A DNA stretch of 64,000 bases from Dyadobacter diqingensis. Lineage in GTDB: Bacteria; Bacteroidota; Bacteroidia; Cytophagales; Spirosomataceae. A program made the translations under genes and the position numbers. The notes under the pieces are model-generated. The model made no database searches. It was not told the origin of the DNA and saw only the letters and a program-made list of their open reading frames with translations. Positions 35,601-46,400 of this stretch are shown in pieces. Position 1 is the first letter of the stretch. Each line of letters opens with the position of its first letter. The DNA lies in NCBI RefSeq assembly GCF_024220585.1, contig NZ_JAMXKF010000002.1, forward strand, positions 133,392-197,391, in the 5' to 3' direction.

Positions 35601-37927
35601 GCCGGTTGTCCGGTGATGTAGATGGTATTGCCTGCCGGATCGGTGTAGGTCCAGTATGGCGCTCCGTTCAGGTTCCCCAGGCAGGTTAATCCCCGCTCCC
35701 CGGCTGTGCTCAGCGGATCATACCCTGTTACCTGGTTCAGACACGCGCCAAGATCAGCTATCGTAATGCCGTTAAGTAGTGTCACATTCCCGCCTGTGAT
35801 CCCAGTGGGTGGTACCGGATGATTAAAGTCATAGATAATATCTTTGTAGACCTGTTCAACAGATAGCGTGCCACCGGGTGCTGCGCCTCCCGATGCTGTC
35901 CCTGTGCGTATATCGTTGCTGAACCTGCTGAGTGCCGTGACTATGGAATCCGCAGCCGCCCGGCCCGGTGTTCCCGCCGGATAGCGGGTGTTAACCTGCT
36001 GGGTCCAGGCCTGGGTCGCCTCCACCACGGTCTGGCGGAGATCATCCAACAATTTTTCGGTATCGGCCGTACCCTGCCCGCCAGCGATGACCAAATGCAG
36101 GCTGTCGATCGCTTCGAGAGCTTCTTCAATCGTTCCGGTGAAGCCTTTTTTTGAACCCGAAGAATCCGCGCCGACATCACCATTAAGCGCTTTTACTGCC
36201 GCGATCTGCTCTTGTCCAAGCGCACTGCCCGAAACGCTCCGCATGCGGAAATATCCGCCGGAAGAAGCCACCTGATATACGCAGCCACCTTTCGTCCCTG
36301 CCTCTCCGGCATAGGCTTTCACCCCGCTGAATTCAACAGGTGTCAGCACGTTCTGGGCGAAGGGTAATCTGGCCAGACCTTTGCCGCTTAACCCGTTATC
36401 AGATAATACAGAAGTTACAATCACCGCCATGTCATAAATGCTCAGTACATCGCCCGGATTCAGGATGGTAAGTTCTTTGGTTCCTGTTGGAAGTACCTTT
36501 GGCAGCGATGCCTCGCAATTATCAAATGTGCTGATTTGCGAAGCACAAGGAATTTTTATCGAATCGAGCACACTGTGCAGGCCATCAATTAGAATCGAAG
36601 GAGTACCTCCGGCGGCGGTACTCACTACGATTTGCAAAGGGTTCAAAGGACCAGATGAAGGTTCCGGAATAACAGTAGAATTAATCGTATAAACCTGCGC
36701 GTTACCAGGGAAAATATCTGTACATTCAGCTTGAACCGCTATTTCTATTTTCTCGGGCGACGGACCGCCAGCTTTAAGATCCGAAAGTCCGGTATTGGTT
36801 CCTGTAACCACCTGCGTGGTCCACTGACTATCTCCGGCTTTGCGGTACAAAACCTTGTAACTGTTGATATCGGCGGCCGATGCCGCGGCCACGGCTTCCC
36901 AAGATAGCTGCAAACGTCCCGGCCCCGTTTCGGCAATCACAAAACTTTCCGGTGAAACACATTCTTTCCCATACCGGAACCAGTTCACCTCACTCCGGCC
37001 TTCGTTTACAAAAACAACCTCATTCCCATCCGTATCAAACTCATGCACCGTAACCCGCGCCGCATAACGGGCGCCGCGCTCCAAAGCACCGATCAGGCTA
37101 TTTCCGATACCCGTATTGCCCGGATAAAAAGTACCCGGGTTACCTTTGTCATCGATCACAGGGTTTACACAGGCATCCAGTGCTTCGGTTGGCTCATATC
37201 CGTCCGGCACTTTGCAGACTTTCAGGTCGTACGTCGTGATATTGCCAGGCATCCGGTAATGGCGTGGCATCCACTGGATATTTACCCTTTGCGGCTCGGT
37301 CCCCGGAACGCCGGCCGTCGTCAGTTCTGCCCCGTTGAAAGGAATGTTGATGATTGGCGGCAAAGGGGTGGTAATACTGAAATAGGTTTCACCGATGTTG
37401 GAGACCTCACGACCCGTGCCCGCTTCCAATGCCTGCACCCGGAAGGTGTAAAAGCCTTCGGGTAAGTTTGTCCGTAATGGAGAGTTCCCGAGTCCCTGCT
37501 CCTCGATTAAATCCTGACGAAAATAATCGTGTTGCAGGTCCAGGCCACTAAAACGCCGGATCATGCCCCTGTCCAGTGTAATCAGGTTCGCAGGGATATA
37601 CCCGTCCATGCTTGACACCCGAACGCCAGGGCCCTCCATACTCCACCTCAGATAAACCTGAATGCTGTTCTTGGTCAGATCTTTCAGCAACAGGTTCACA
37701 GAAAGAGCCGTGCTGCTGGAAAAATAAGATGAAAGACGCTGGTTGGGCTGCGCTACAATGAACGCCTGGGCTGTGACTGGGTAGGTTTGGCGGGAGGCCG
37801 CCCCGTCGGTCGACTGGGCACTGACTTTCTGAAAGCTGAAAGCAGCTGCCAGAAACAGGATCAAATTGCAGAAAAAGCGGTTGGGCATCAGGGTTTGTCG
37901 TGTATTTACCTGTGACGTATAGGACAT
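32690..37927 (-). CDS. Gene B: giant secreted polymorphic toxin with RES-like tip
   Basis: A 1745-aa protein, apparently intact. Signal peptide MPNRFFCNLILFLAAAFSF (the ATG at 37888 is an equally good start). Residues about 40-340 are the N-terminal region shared with A and C. Fibronectin III-like domains cover about 820-1100, a helical linker with SGQPVSKEKYDAYV lies near 1245, a Cys-rich stretch CSSCKGSGLCYYGP near 1360, and the tip at about 1580-1745. The tip resembles RES domains, which degrade NAD+: GRYDLPG, AMYLSKTVAGNQTEL with the candidate Glu, and GYNGLIVPGARG. The usual Ser of RES seems replaced, so activity is uncertain. No T9SS sorting domain is seen at the end, where the toxin lies. 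The immunity candidate begins 2 bases downstream. Confidence 0.82.
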   Translation of the reverse strand: MSYTSQVNTRQTLMPNRFFCNLILFLAAAFSFQKVSAQSTDGAASRQTYPVTAQAFIVAQPNQRLSSYFSSSTALSVNLLLKDLTKNSIQVYLRWSMEGPGVRVSSMDGYIPANLITLDRGMIRRFSGLDLQHDYFRQDLIEEQGLGNSPLRTNLPEGFYTFRVQALEAGTGREVSNIGETYFSITTPLPPIINIPFNGAELTTAGVPGTEPQRVNIQWMPRHYRMPGNITTYDLKVCKVPDGYEPTEALDACVNPVIDDKGNPGTFYPGNTGIGNSLIGALERGARYAARVTVHEFDTDGNEVVFVNEGRSEVNWFRYGKECVSPESFVIAETGPGRLQLSWEAVAAASAADINSYKVLYRKAGDSQWTTQVVTGTNTGLSDLKAGGPSPEKIEIAVQAECTDIFPGNAQVYTINSTVIPEPSSGPLNPLQIVVSTAAGGTPSILIDGLHSVLDSIKIPCASQISTFDNCEASLPKVLPTGTKELTILNPGDVLSIYDMAVIVTSVLSDNGLSGKGLARLPFAQNVLTPVEFSGVKAYAGEAGTKGGCVYQVASSGGYFRMRSVSGSALGQEQIAAVKALNGDVGADSSGSKKGFTGTIEEALEAIDSLHLVIAGGQGTADTEKLLDDLRQTVVEATQAWTQQVNTRYPAGTPGRAAADSIVTALSRFSNDIRTGTASGGAAPGGTLSVEQVYKDIIYDFNHPVPPTGITGGNVTLLNGITIADLGACLNQVTGYDPLSTAGERGLTCLGNLNGAPYWTYTDPAGNTIYITGQPAADGTINYFSATETDWRVCGRSPVELCAGLWHPVSIEPGTPDSPNPLVAAISNVIPDPVGSTTATISWAGHSSFARYVVTYVGPGGAELQQEIRNTTGSSTGKLTLNNLLEASSYTFTIDAYGADGAPLSSYKNGAFSTVTEKLAMPENLRTNITNSSTIVLTWDKNVTHESYELVYTDAKGEKHNIPATTNSITISGLDSTVTYPFTLVAKGKSATGKILVSDPASGTLTTKAAEPCSQPLVVTASVSADAKGFRLAWVSIPGQTGVEIRYRKVQNPEALWTTATVTGVNEFSVKYLITRSQYEYKVKAICSKGTATEEAGGFVTLSKDKIRPTVAYQCGKSKLPPSNNKTPLDVPLEVGDYILIGDFPAQIDRLETGSAPYRGLAHVLVPYLGMSNFLMEFTGLAVNTDYEVLAGEMHSVTDPVALSSIKEQNAERIREQIAAVKQIVTEAKELIKEIGGLFASGQPVSKEKYDAYVQKQNEIVAELNNTDPELAAEIKAKQDELMAIYMKPEYLTAGTNDYKPTLSAEDQAQAAGIAGELGGLNEEAEIATIASLPPLPLSVEVGGSTPVISYQTLMSCADGSTVGQHSGKSDCSSCKGSGLCYYGPYYPNSSYEYWYSSTDKKWIARSLFVDEKFVYFEKDAQGDWHEYAFEPEGLPRPFAEVMQSYTGFSVIADAIENTVVYGSVAVGTGGLSLELQAVALAFTEEALVEKQGMSVAGVAEKTIRNYLVGKAGEVVIGAMVKAYPLLKNRLGELLRKKGKDIEVELPKWRPEVGGRFIAKTGIELRAFLTKLTNKPVGKSYNGDLIRSLSKSSEINFGALPDQMTDHYIYSSWGRYDLPGAENAMYLSKTVAGNQTELVPHYGVWNDFSTYKYVNIQVDNLLDLTDDAIRLQLGTEFQQLTKVLDDKADMYEFTNELAEWARQNGYNGLIVPGARGAQNYENVIVFEQSYINQILQGKTAIQIPK
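36900..37927 (-). repeat. Duplicated N-terminal block, copy in gene B
   Basis: About 1 kb of near-identical DNA to genes A (28440-29518) and C (46240-47190). Beyond the TGPGRLQL codons the three genes diverge at different points: B leaves early, while A and C stay identical for another 1.3 kb. Confidence 0.85.
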
Positions 37928-38669
37928 CGCTTGTCACAATGACTGCTGTCATAAAATCGTTACCGAAGCCCCAATCCTACCGAAGCTATCATTCCCAGTT
38001 CAAAATCCAGTATGGAAATGGAACCTTGCCAGATAGTATTTCAGGATTGATTCCCAGGTCTACCCGCCGGGGCTGGAAGGACAAAAGCCCTGGTTCGTTC
38101 TGGAATCCACTGACTTTTGAAGATCAAAAAGATAGTGACTTGCTTATTACTCGGCTAAAAGATGAAAATAAATTGCTTAGAATTCAATTGAAAGCAGCAT
38201 TCCAACTATTGCTTTTATACCGTGAGCTGCTGGCATTGATATCAATTAAAAACAGCCATTTTTTGAAGGTAAAAAAAGAACAAATTGGCTTCTCCAAACC
38301 TGCCAGCAACATCATTTAGATCGGATTGTCTGGCGATATCTGCCCTTTACCTCCAAACAATGGAGTGCCTGGAATGGCCGTAAACATTGCTGGAAATCGC
38401 TCCTGGGCCTTTGCCGTAAACAAAACTCACAGCAACTTTCCATGACCGAACAGGAAATAATAGCAACGGCTTGCATTGACGAAAACTATACCCACTGGCC
38501 CTTGTCCAGCATTTATTACCAACTGATGAGGAAAAACAAATTGCATTGCTGAAAAAGTACATTTTACAAATATTGCAGGCTTCTGAACATTACTCGTAAA
38601 CCGATCCGAAAACCAAGAAATTACCAGCCTCTTTCGCCGATTGCACCTTTAAAAATCTTACACCAAGAT

Positions 38670-39227
38670 GTGACAATCTTCCGTACAATCAACGGTATAA
38701 AACATTTCATATATGTCATCCGAGACAATTTCAGCAGAGCAATCCTTGCTTGCCAAGCTTCTGCTGTTTACAATAGCGACATCGCCAGACAAACCCTGGA
38801 AAGCGTTTTACAAAAATTTGATCTACTCAAACAATCCGGAAGCCTGATCACCGATGATGGAGCTGAAAACCAAGGTGAACTTACCAAATGGCTGGCTTCA
38901 TCAGCCACACTTTGGAAGAAAATTGTTGCCCAGGTGGATATTATTCAAAGCAACAGCATGGTGGAAGCAGCCAACAAGATTATCAAGTATAGATATCTGT
39001 TTCCAAAACCGATTATGGATACATCAGAATTAATAAAAACGCTGGAACTTGCAGTTGAAAACTATAACAACATGCCTAATGGCCAGTTACACGGATTTAC
39101 TCCAGACGAAGTTTTGACAGGCACCATTCCCGACAAGCATTTTTTCAAAAGTAAAATCCAGAAAGCAAAACAAGACCGGATAGCGACCAACCGAAAAGTC
39201 GCCTGCGATCAGGTTTGCCAAACGTGA
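38670..39227 (+). pseudogene. Transposase integrase-core (rve) fragment
   Basis: A 185-codon frame of the DDE integrase core, IS3/IS481-like. The first catalytic Asp lies just upstream in LHQDVTIF; the second is in LITDDGAENQG, and the Glu is in SNSMVEAANKIIKYRYL. The C-terminal part GFTPDEVLTGTIPDKHF leads into a basic tail. It continues in frame from codons before 38670, but the upstream half is frameshifted, so no functional transposase is expected from this copy. Confidence 0.75.
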
Positions 39228-39332
39228 ACAGTTAAAATTGGCCGTTCTTTGTCGTAGTGGTCCTTCACTCGAAATACTCAGGGGATTGCTACGTTCGTTC
39301 CACACTATTCTTTCAAAATTTTCACCCCCCAT

Positions 39333-39348
39333 GTACGAATATTCGTAC
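39333..39348. repeat. 16-bp palindrome at the IS right end (copy 3)
   Basis: GTACGAATATTCGTAC, identical to the copies at 20188 and 29756, 32 bases from the element end at 39380. Confidence 0.8.
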
Positions 39349-39380
39349 GTTTTTGCTCGGATTGTTCGTGGATTGTGCAG

Positions 39381-39784
39381 GGTATGACATAACCTTTTGG
39401 TTCAGAAGACTTAATTTCAAATATCCATCCATAATTACTAATCTTATGACTTTCTAAATAGCCTTTCGGAATTTTCTCTCCATTTCCATAGGTAGCAGGG
39501 ATAAAGGCTCTACTCTGATCCGTAAGCCCTGTTACTGAGCATTGCGGAGCCACTCCATCCTGATCCCAAACCGGGTCTGGTTGTCCTTGACCTCGATTAC
39601 TACCATACTGCCAGAGCTGGTCTTTCCACTGTGAAGGATCCATTTTGCCATACATTGCAGAACAGCCGTTTTCAGGGGCGATAATGTAGCGGAACGCCGC
39701 CCGATAACTACTCCAAGTAACCTGATCCTTATACTACTATTTTTAAGACTTCAATCATCCCCTAAGCGTAGGCAAATCCCATAA
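39381..39784 (-). pseudogene. C-terminal stub of a second lipase-type toxin
   Basis: Closely related to the end of gene C: MDPSQWKDQLWQYGSNRGQG, DQDGVAPQC, FIPATYGNGEKIPKGYL and NYGWIFEI. The homology begins right after the immunity gene stop with codons for MGFAYA, that is, immediately after the catalytic Ser of the AHSMG motif, and then has a TAG, a frameshift and a 15-bp insertion. It ends at the IS junction at 39380. It is a dead tail of an earlier or sister toxin, downstream of the immunity gene. Confidence 0.8.
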
Positions 39785-40498
39785 CTATTGTAACGGTTTG
39801 TAGTTGGTAGTATCCCTATTCTTCCAGTTTTCTCGTACTGTCGCTAAATACACCGAATCCCATTGCACCTGTGTCTCACAATCTGCGCAACCGGCATTGC
39901 CGGTCAAATCCGCAAAAAATCCCTCATTTATCTCCCATTCACCACTTTCCTTATTCTTCTTCAAATAACCTTTGAAAATATTATCAATCGCTATTTCGTG
40001 AAGCTTGGTGAAACTTGTAGGTGTCTTTAAATTCTCTGGATCACGAGGAATATACACGGTTGGACCGCTAAAAAAATACCATTGTTCCTTTATTTTGACT
40101 CCATAGAAATATTCGATTGCGTCCATTTTTGAATTATTAGAGTATCGTATGTATCTTGAAGTAATAAATTTGTTATTTGCTGTATTAATACATAATAGAC
40201 TATCTGTGGTGGTTGAATAATTCTGATCATCATAATAAAAAGATTTCAACCTATTTTTTTTATAAAACTCAATACTATCGGCTAATTTCCTCTGAATTAA
40301 ATGATATTCATTTTGCCCGATCATAGAGCGAGCGAATTTGTATAATAACTTCCTTCTTTCCAGTGCTTCTCTCCCATGATCTGCCAATTCACCCTTATCA
40401 TTGGATGAACATGATGAAATAAACCATACAAGTACAACCAATACAACAAACGGGAAAACTTTATCTAGATTGAACATAGCCTTTTGCATCCTTTTCAT
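39785..40498 (-). CDS. Lipoprotein, candidate immunity protein for the lipase toxin
   Basis: A lipoprotein of about 237 aa with a hydrophobic signal (FPFVVLVVLVWF) and the lipobox ISSC. The body is soluble and rich in Lys, Tyr and Asn, with a Cys pair GCADCETQVQW near the end. No family recognised. The ATG at 40498 overlaps the last 38 bases of gene C in another frame; 40477 and 40522 are other possible starts. Overlap, order and periplasmic location suit an immunity protein against a membrane-attacking lipase, by analogy with lipoprotein immunity proteins of secreted phospholipase effectors. Confidence 0.65.
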   Translation of the reverse strand: MKRMQKAMFNLDKVFPFVVLVVLVWFISSCSSNDKGELADHGREALERRKLLYKFARSMIGQNEYHLIQRKLADSIEFYKKNRLKSFYYDDQNYSTTTDSLLCINTANNKFITSRYIRYSNNSKMDAIEYFYGVKIKEQWYFFSGPTVYIPRDPENLKTPTSFTKLHEIAIDNIFKGYLKKNKESGEWEINEGFFADLTGNAGCADCETQVQWDSVYLATVRENWKNRDTTNYKPLQ

Positions 40499-43400
40499 TT
40501 GGTATTTCAAATATCCATCCATAATTACTAATACTATGACTATCTAAATAGCCTTTTGGAATTTTCTCTCCATTTCCATAGGTAGCTGGAATAAAGGCTC
40601 GTCTAGCGAAACCAATATTCCCGACCTCACATTGCGGAGCCACCCCGTCCTGATCCCAAACCGGGTCTGGTTGTCCTTGACCTCGATTGCTGCCGTACTG
40701 CCAAAGTTGATCTTTCCACTGAACGGGATCTACCTTGCCGTACGTTTCAGAGCAGCCGTTTTCAGGGGCGATAATGTAGTAACTACTCCAGGTAATTTTA
40801 TCTTTCAAACTACTATTTGCTAATGCTGCGATCATCCCCTGCGCGTAAGCAAAGCCCATGGAGTGAGCTACGATGTCGATATTATAAGTCACTTTGGCAT
40901 TGGCAGGCCTTTTTATACTAATCATTCTTGCTATCAAATCAGTAGCAGCCAATTTGCCATTTTCATACCTTATCTGGAATCCTGCATCGTTAGGCTGAGT
41001 ATCCAGGGCAACGCAATCAGGATTCTCAGAGCAATTGATATGCGGATGCGTTTCGTTAAAGCTCAACAATGCTTTCGATAATGCATTTTCTTCCAAAGGA
41101 GTGAGAACTTCACCAATACTTGCAAAATGACCAACCAAATAACTTAATTGCTCTAAAAATGGTGATACCAACATGTTTTGTTGCGCCAGCAGTGATCCTA
41201 AAATTCCCGGAATAAATTTCTCTGACATCGAACGCGTTACATCACCTGCCACATTGTGATTAGAAGTAGTGATGCTATGATGCCCGTCAGCATAGTAGGT
41301 TACATCTGGTTTCCGTCTTTCCGAGAATTTAATATCCATAGACGATTTGTTCTCATCCGTTACCGGATCTGCCCCCCAATAGTCAGCTATTGAACTGGTG
41401 GTAATGATATTATTGGAATTATTATACTCCTTCGGCGAATTTAGCAATATCCCTGCTGTCCCTTTTCCATAAAATCGATACCCATTCGCAAAAATCATAA
41501 TATTCTTGACAATTTCAGCATAAGCCGATTCTGGAAGCCAGCCTTCAATACAGTACTGCTTGCCTTGCAAGTCGATCCGTTTGTCTGTTTTGCACGGTAT
41601 TCCCGAATAATCTTCTTTATAAAATCCGACAAACAGGCTATGGTTACAGGCGTTGAAATAGGGCCTGTATGTTCCTTCATACTTTTTGTCAGCTTGGTCG
41701 CTACTGGTTATGGTCAATTTCCAAACACCTGAAGATAACTGTTTCAGATCAAAACCTGCTTTGAGCTTGAAGGTGGCCTTACGACTGTTTTCGTCAAACT
41801 GAGCTGTCACATAACCTTCGTCTGTGATTCTGGCATTTGGATCAGTATTTCCTAAACGTAATGGAATGGCAAAACTACTGGTTTCTATGAGATAGGTTTC
41901 AGGCTCTTTAACAATTGCCGTAGCTGTCGCCGTAGCATTTTTGCTATCCTTCACCGTCAGCGTATAGTTTCCGGATTCGAGTTTGGTAAATGAAAGGCTT
42001 TCCTGGAAGGTTGTGCCATCCATGCTAAATTGGTATGGCGGAACACCTCCGGTGGCTTTAAGGTTAATGACTCCGTCGTCCAACTTACAGGTTGCATCGG
42101 TAACCGTGGCGACAAGGACTACTGGCTCAACCAGTATGACGTTCAACACATCATTCACCAATTGGTCGACCATTTGCTTGTTTACCAATTTATCGTTGAG
42201 GCTTTGAACGAGTTCGTTCCCTGTAATATTGACTGTCAGTGCATTTACTACATCCGAACATTTTCCCGCTGCCAGGTTACTGACCATTGCTTCCGTTATA
42301 TCAGCAAGCATGATCCCCTTCGTTGACAAGGCAGCTTTTACTGCTTCAAGTTTTTGCTTCTCATTGCCCTTTAACACACTCAATGTCTCACAAATCAGGT
42401 TTTGAAGTAACACATTCGTAGCTTCCCGCTTCGAATATTGGCAGATCTCAGTTCCTTGCTCATTTTGATCTTCTTCTGTTCCCGCGATTCTGCCGTTACC
42501 TCTGAGCCCGGGTACAATAGTGATCTCTGTATCACAATAAGTCTGATCCCCAAAGGTACATCTGCCGTAGTAGGTCTTCGTAACCTTGTTATTAAGACGC
42601 ACGGAAATATAGTCCATTTTATTTTTTCTATTTCCCAAAGTCCCGCTACCGCCAACTTTTGTATTCACATCTCTTCTCGCATCCGAATAGAGGCTAAATG
42701 ATCCCTTGTTTTCGCTACAAACCTTGTCCACAAGTCCAATATTTTCAGGATCATACTCATATTCAACCGGCTCGACGTCGTAGATAGCAAAAACACCCAA
42801 ATTTTTACTACCATTGTTATAAACAGTGGCAATAGAATATCCAAATGGATTTCTGGGAATGCCAAACTGTGCTGAATTTGTGCCAAACTGGTAGTAACTG
42901 CCGCAATCGCCGGACTGCTTAGGGTGCGCTGTCGATGGCGTGTTCGGCTGAAAATTACCTTCAACATAATCTATTGGTTTGTCTTTGAGAACAAGAATTG
43001 AAAAAGCAACAGTACACAATGCTCCCTCGGTTGTCGTGTTCTGAACCTCAAATGAATAAGTTCCCTCAAAAGCTTGCGGAGCAATCGAATAAACCCGCTC
43101 ACCAGATTTTTCTGTACGCAGGAAAAGTGGCTTAGGAGTCTTTCCTTTGGGGAGGAATGAAATCGAATTCCCTCCCAGGATAGTAAACTCAATCAGAGTG
43201 TTAAGCGGAAAGTAATTGTATGCTTTGTTTGTGTATACAAAAATATTGCATGGGTCAATGGGATTAAGCGGCTCAGGTACCAGTTGGGTGACCTTAATTT
43301 TCCCCGTCTTAATTTCACCTGTCAGGCTGCAGGTAGCAGAAATGTTAAATGTCTTGTCTTTATCCGTTGCAGCATTAAAAGTAAGAATTGTAACACCCTC

Positions 43401-46400
43401 TTTACCCGAATTTACAGCAACACCTTCCTTCTTCCAGATAACAGGAAAATTCTCCACCCCGTTGCTGCATCCTGACGCCGATAAACTGGCGGTTGCTGAA
43501 GTGGCGTTCACCGGAATAGCTACGGTGCCCGGTACAGAAATTCCAAAAGGTAGACAAGGAATTGGAGACAGTGTGTTATAGATTTTTTTAGGCGTGTACA
43601 GATACTGGTAAGAACAATGCGTATCGTTACCATAAGAATCATTCCCCTTAAAATATGCTGTATAAATTTTGGGCGCATCCGGGATCGGGAATTCTCTGGG
43701 ATTTTTCGATGAATTGTTATCCAGCCATCGAAAACCTATATTGTCTCCCGTTGACACTTTAAGTGTAAATGTTTTTGAAGTCTCTTTTAACAGCTCCACG
43801 GCCATGAAACACCCTGCTTTTTTGCCAGGCCGTCCCATAAAGCCAGTATCATATTGACAACCAGATGCTGTACAGGTTGCCTGCACCGAAAACCCTTGAT
43901 CTACATCAGAGTAAAACACTGAATGTTTATCGGGGGAATATTCCTTTTTGATTTTGCCATCCTTGCCCGTTTCGCTCCATGTAATATCTCCGTCACACCC
44001 ACTTGCTCTTACCGAAATATACCCCTTTGTGGTACTAATCGCGCTCCATGTCAGAATAAAATTATCACAACTGACATTAACCTTATCGCTTTTAGCTACA
44101 CAAACGTCCCCGTCAGCTTCTGTGCAAGTCAAATTATACTCCGTTGTTATTTTTGGAAAGACGATTGCTGCCGAATGCGAACTTACAATCTGACCCGATG
44201 GGTAACCATCTCGCCACTCGGTTTCACCAAAACAACCATTGCTTCTCAACAATACCGGGTCTCCATATTTCACCAAGACTGGCGTTGCAGTCACCACAAT
44301 ACCCTCGCATTTCTTGTCAACAATCACCGTTTCCTGTTTCGAGCATCCGGCATGTTCCTTCTGTCCATTTTCAAGTAGTTTATCCAAAAGACAGACAACC
44401 TTATAGGTTGTTGTTGCCTGAGGAGTAACCGTGATATCCTCCGTACGTCCTATAGTAGCGTTGGAACCATCTAACCACTCCACTACACCGGGTTTATTGA
44501 ATTCGTCTGCGCAGCCATACACAGTGAGTGTTACCGGGGTGCCAGGCATAACACGCAGACTGGATGCAACCAGGCTTATTTCACAAACCGTACCAACATT
44601 AAACTGTCCCGAGACCTCTTCACTAAAGACCCCATCATCGCCATAAGCCATAATCCGGTAAGGGTAACTCCTGTTACGGTCCAATCCACCAATATCGACC
44701 TGATTTGTAGTCGGATATACGGTATTTTCTATTCCGTTCTGGTCCACATAAACCAGTTTATAGCTACGGTGGTCTTTGTTGGCATCCCAGGTTATTCTTA
44801 CAACCTTGGAATCATCAGTCTTCGGCGCATATTGCAAATTCTGAGGATTACCGATTCTTCGTTTGATTGTCTGGAACACATCTTGCCCATAAGTAGCAAT
44901 TACTTTATCTCCGTCGTACGCCAATATCCTGTACTTATATTCCATCCCTTCCCGCAAACGCGACAAATCAATTACCGGGCTTTTTACAGTTTCCTGAAGA
45001 ACAGCCCCGTCTTTATCCTGGTACTCGATGATGTATTTGCTCGCCGTGCCACCAGACGGAACGCCGCCGAGCGTCGGCCCACCCGACAATTCCCAATTAA
45101 TACGTGCTGATTTGTTGTCAATACCACTCACCTGCACGTTACGAATCGCAAACACCGGATTGCCGGGGCCGCTGCCTGGTTCGCCTGACGGACTGTCCTT
45201 CTTTAACGCATCCAGTTTACTGATCAGGTCCTGATATTTTTGGGTGATGCTGTCCACTTTTGGACTTCCTGCCATCAATTGGTCGGTTATGGTTTTCAGG
45301 TCCGTTAGAATGTCCGTGATCCGAGGATCTGGATTACCCCCTTCCGACGGATCGCCGCCCGACGGAACGCCGCCCGCATCCACAAGTGCTTTCCGGATCT
45401 CTTCACTCGCCTGAAGAATCGCAGCCGTGTACGTGCAGAAAAGCGAAGCCGTATCGGAGATCGTTTCATAACCAGCCAGTGCTCCCGCAAGCGTTCCTGC
45501 ATAAGCGGCCGGGTCTGTCTGCTGTGCCAGCGTGCTTAAAAGCTTACTTTTCGCCGCCGCTACTTCCGACTGTGGAACGTTCAGCAAACGAAAGTTCGTT
45601 GCTTCATATACGCAGCCGCCATTGCCATCGTCGCTTCGGATGGCCTTTACACCACTGAATTCTGCCAAAGCCAGGGTTCCCTCCATAAACGGAAGACGAA
45701 CCAACCCTTTCCCGCTAAAACTTTCGGAGCCGCTTACTTCGGTTATAAAAACAGCAAAATCATAAATCCCCAATACATCCCCGGTTTTCAGGTTTGCCAG
45801 CTCAGTGCCGCCGGTTGGCAAAGGCACCATAGGATGCTCCGGACTGCAAATCGAAAAGGCACTGCTTTGCAGCGTACAGCCAGGAAGTTTCAACTTTCCG
45901 GTAGTATCAGACGGAACCGTACCATCTGTTCCCGGAAAATTGGAATAATAATCTGCCAGCTCTCCGGGTGTGACCGCCGTACAACCCGAAACCTGAACAG
46001 GGATTTGCATCGGATCTGCCAGCACGATGGGAAGGTCTTCCAAGTCGTCACTTTCATCCGTAACCTCAAAGGTTTGAACATGGTCGGGGACTATATCCGT
46101 ACAACCCGATTGAATGGCAAACTCGTAACTACCCAAAGCAAGGTCTGTAATCGATGCTGTCGTTGCTGAAACGATTTGGGTTGTCCATTTAGTGTCACCC
46201 GTTTTTCGGTATAACACTTTATAACTGTCCACGTCTGCCGCCGCCTCCCAATTCAGTTGGAGCCTCCCCGGCCCCGTTTCGGTAATCACAAAACTTTCCG
46301 GAGAGACACATTCTTTACCATAACGGAACCAGTTCACCTCACTGCGGCCTTCGTTTACAAAAACGACCTCATTCCCATCCGTATCAAACTCATGCACCGT

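Larger units (their letters stand above)
37937..39380 (+). mobile_element. Degenerate rve-transposase insertion sequence (fullest copy)
   Basis: Left part: the frame 37970-38319 encodes a helical N-terminal protein whose ATG is lost (AAG in place of the ATG seen at 29559). Middle: 38331-38550 reads WRYLPFTSKQWSAWNG to LMRKNKLHC before a frameshift; then YKYCRLLNITRKP. Right: the integrase core. The right end carries the palindrome at 39333-39348 and ends GGATTGTGCAG at 39380. The left boundary is approximate, since the same sequence precedes gene A. The element is dead: a start codon and at least one frame are lost. Confidence 0.75.
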
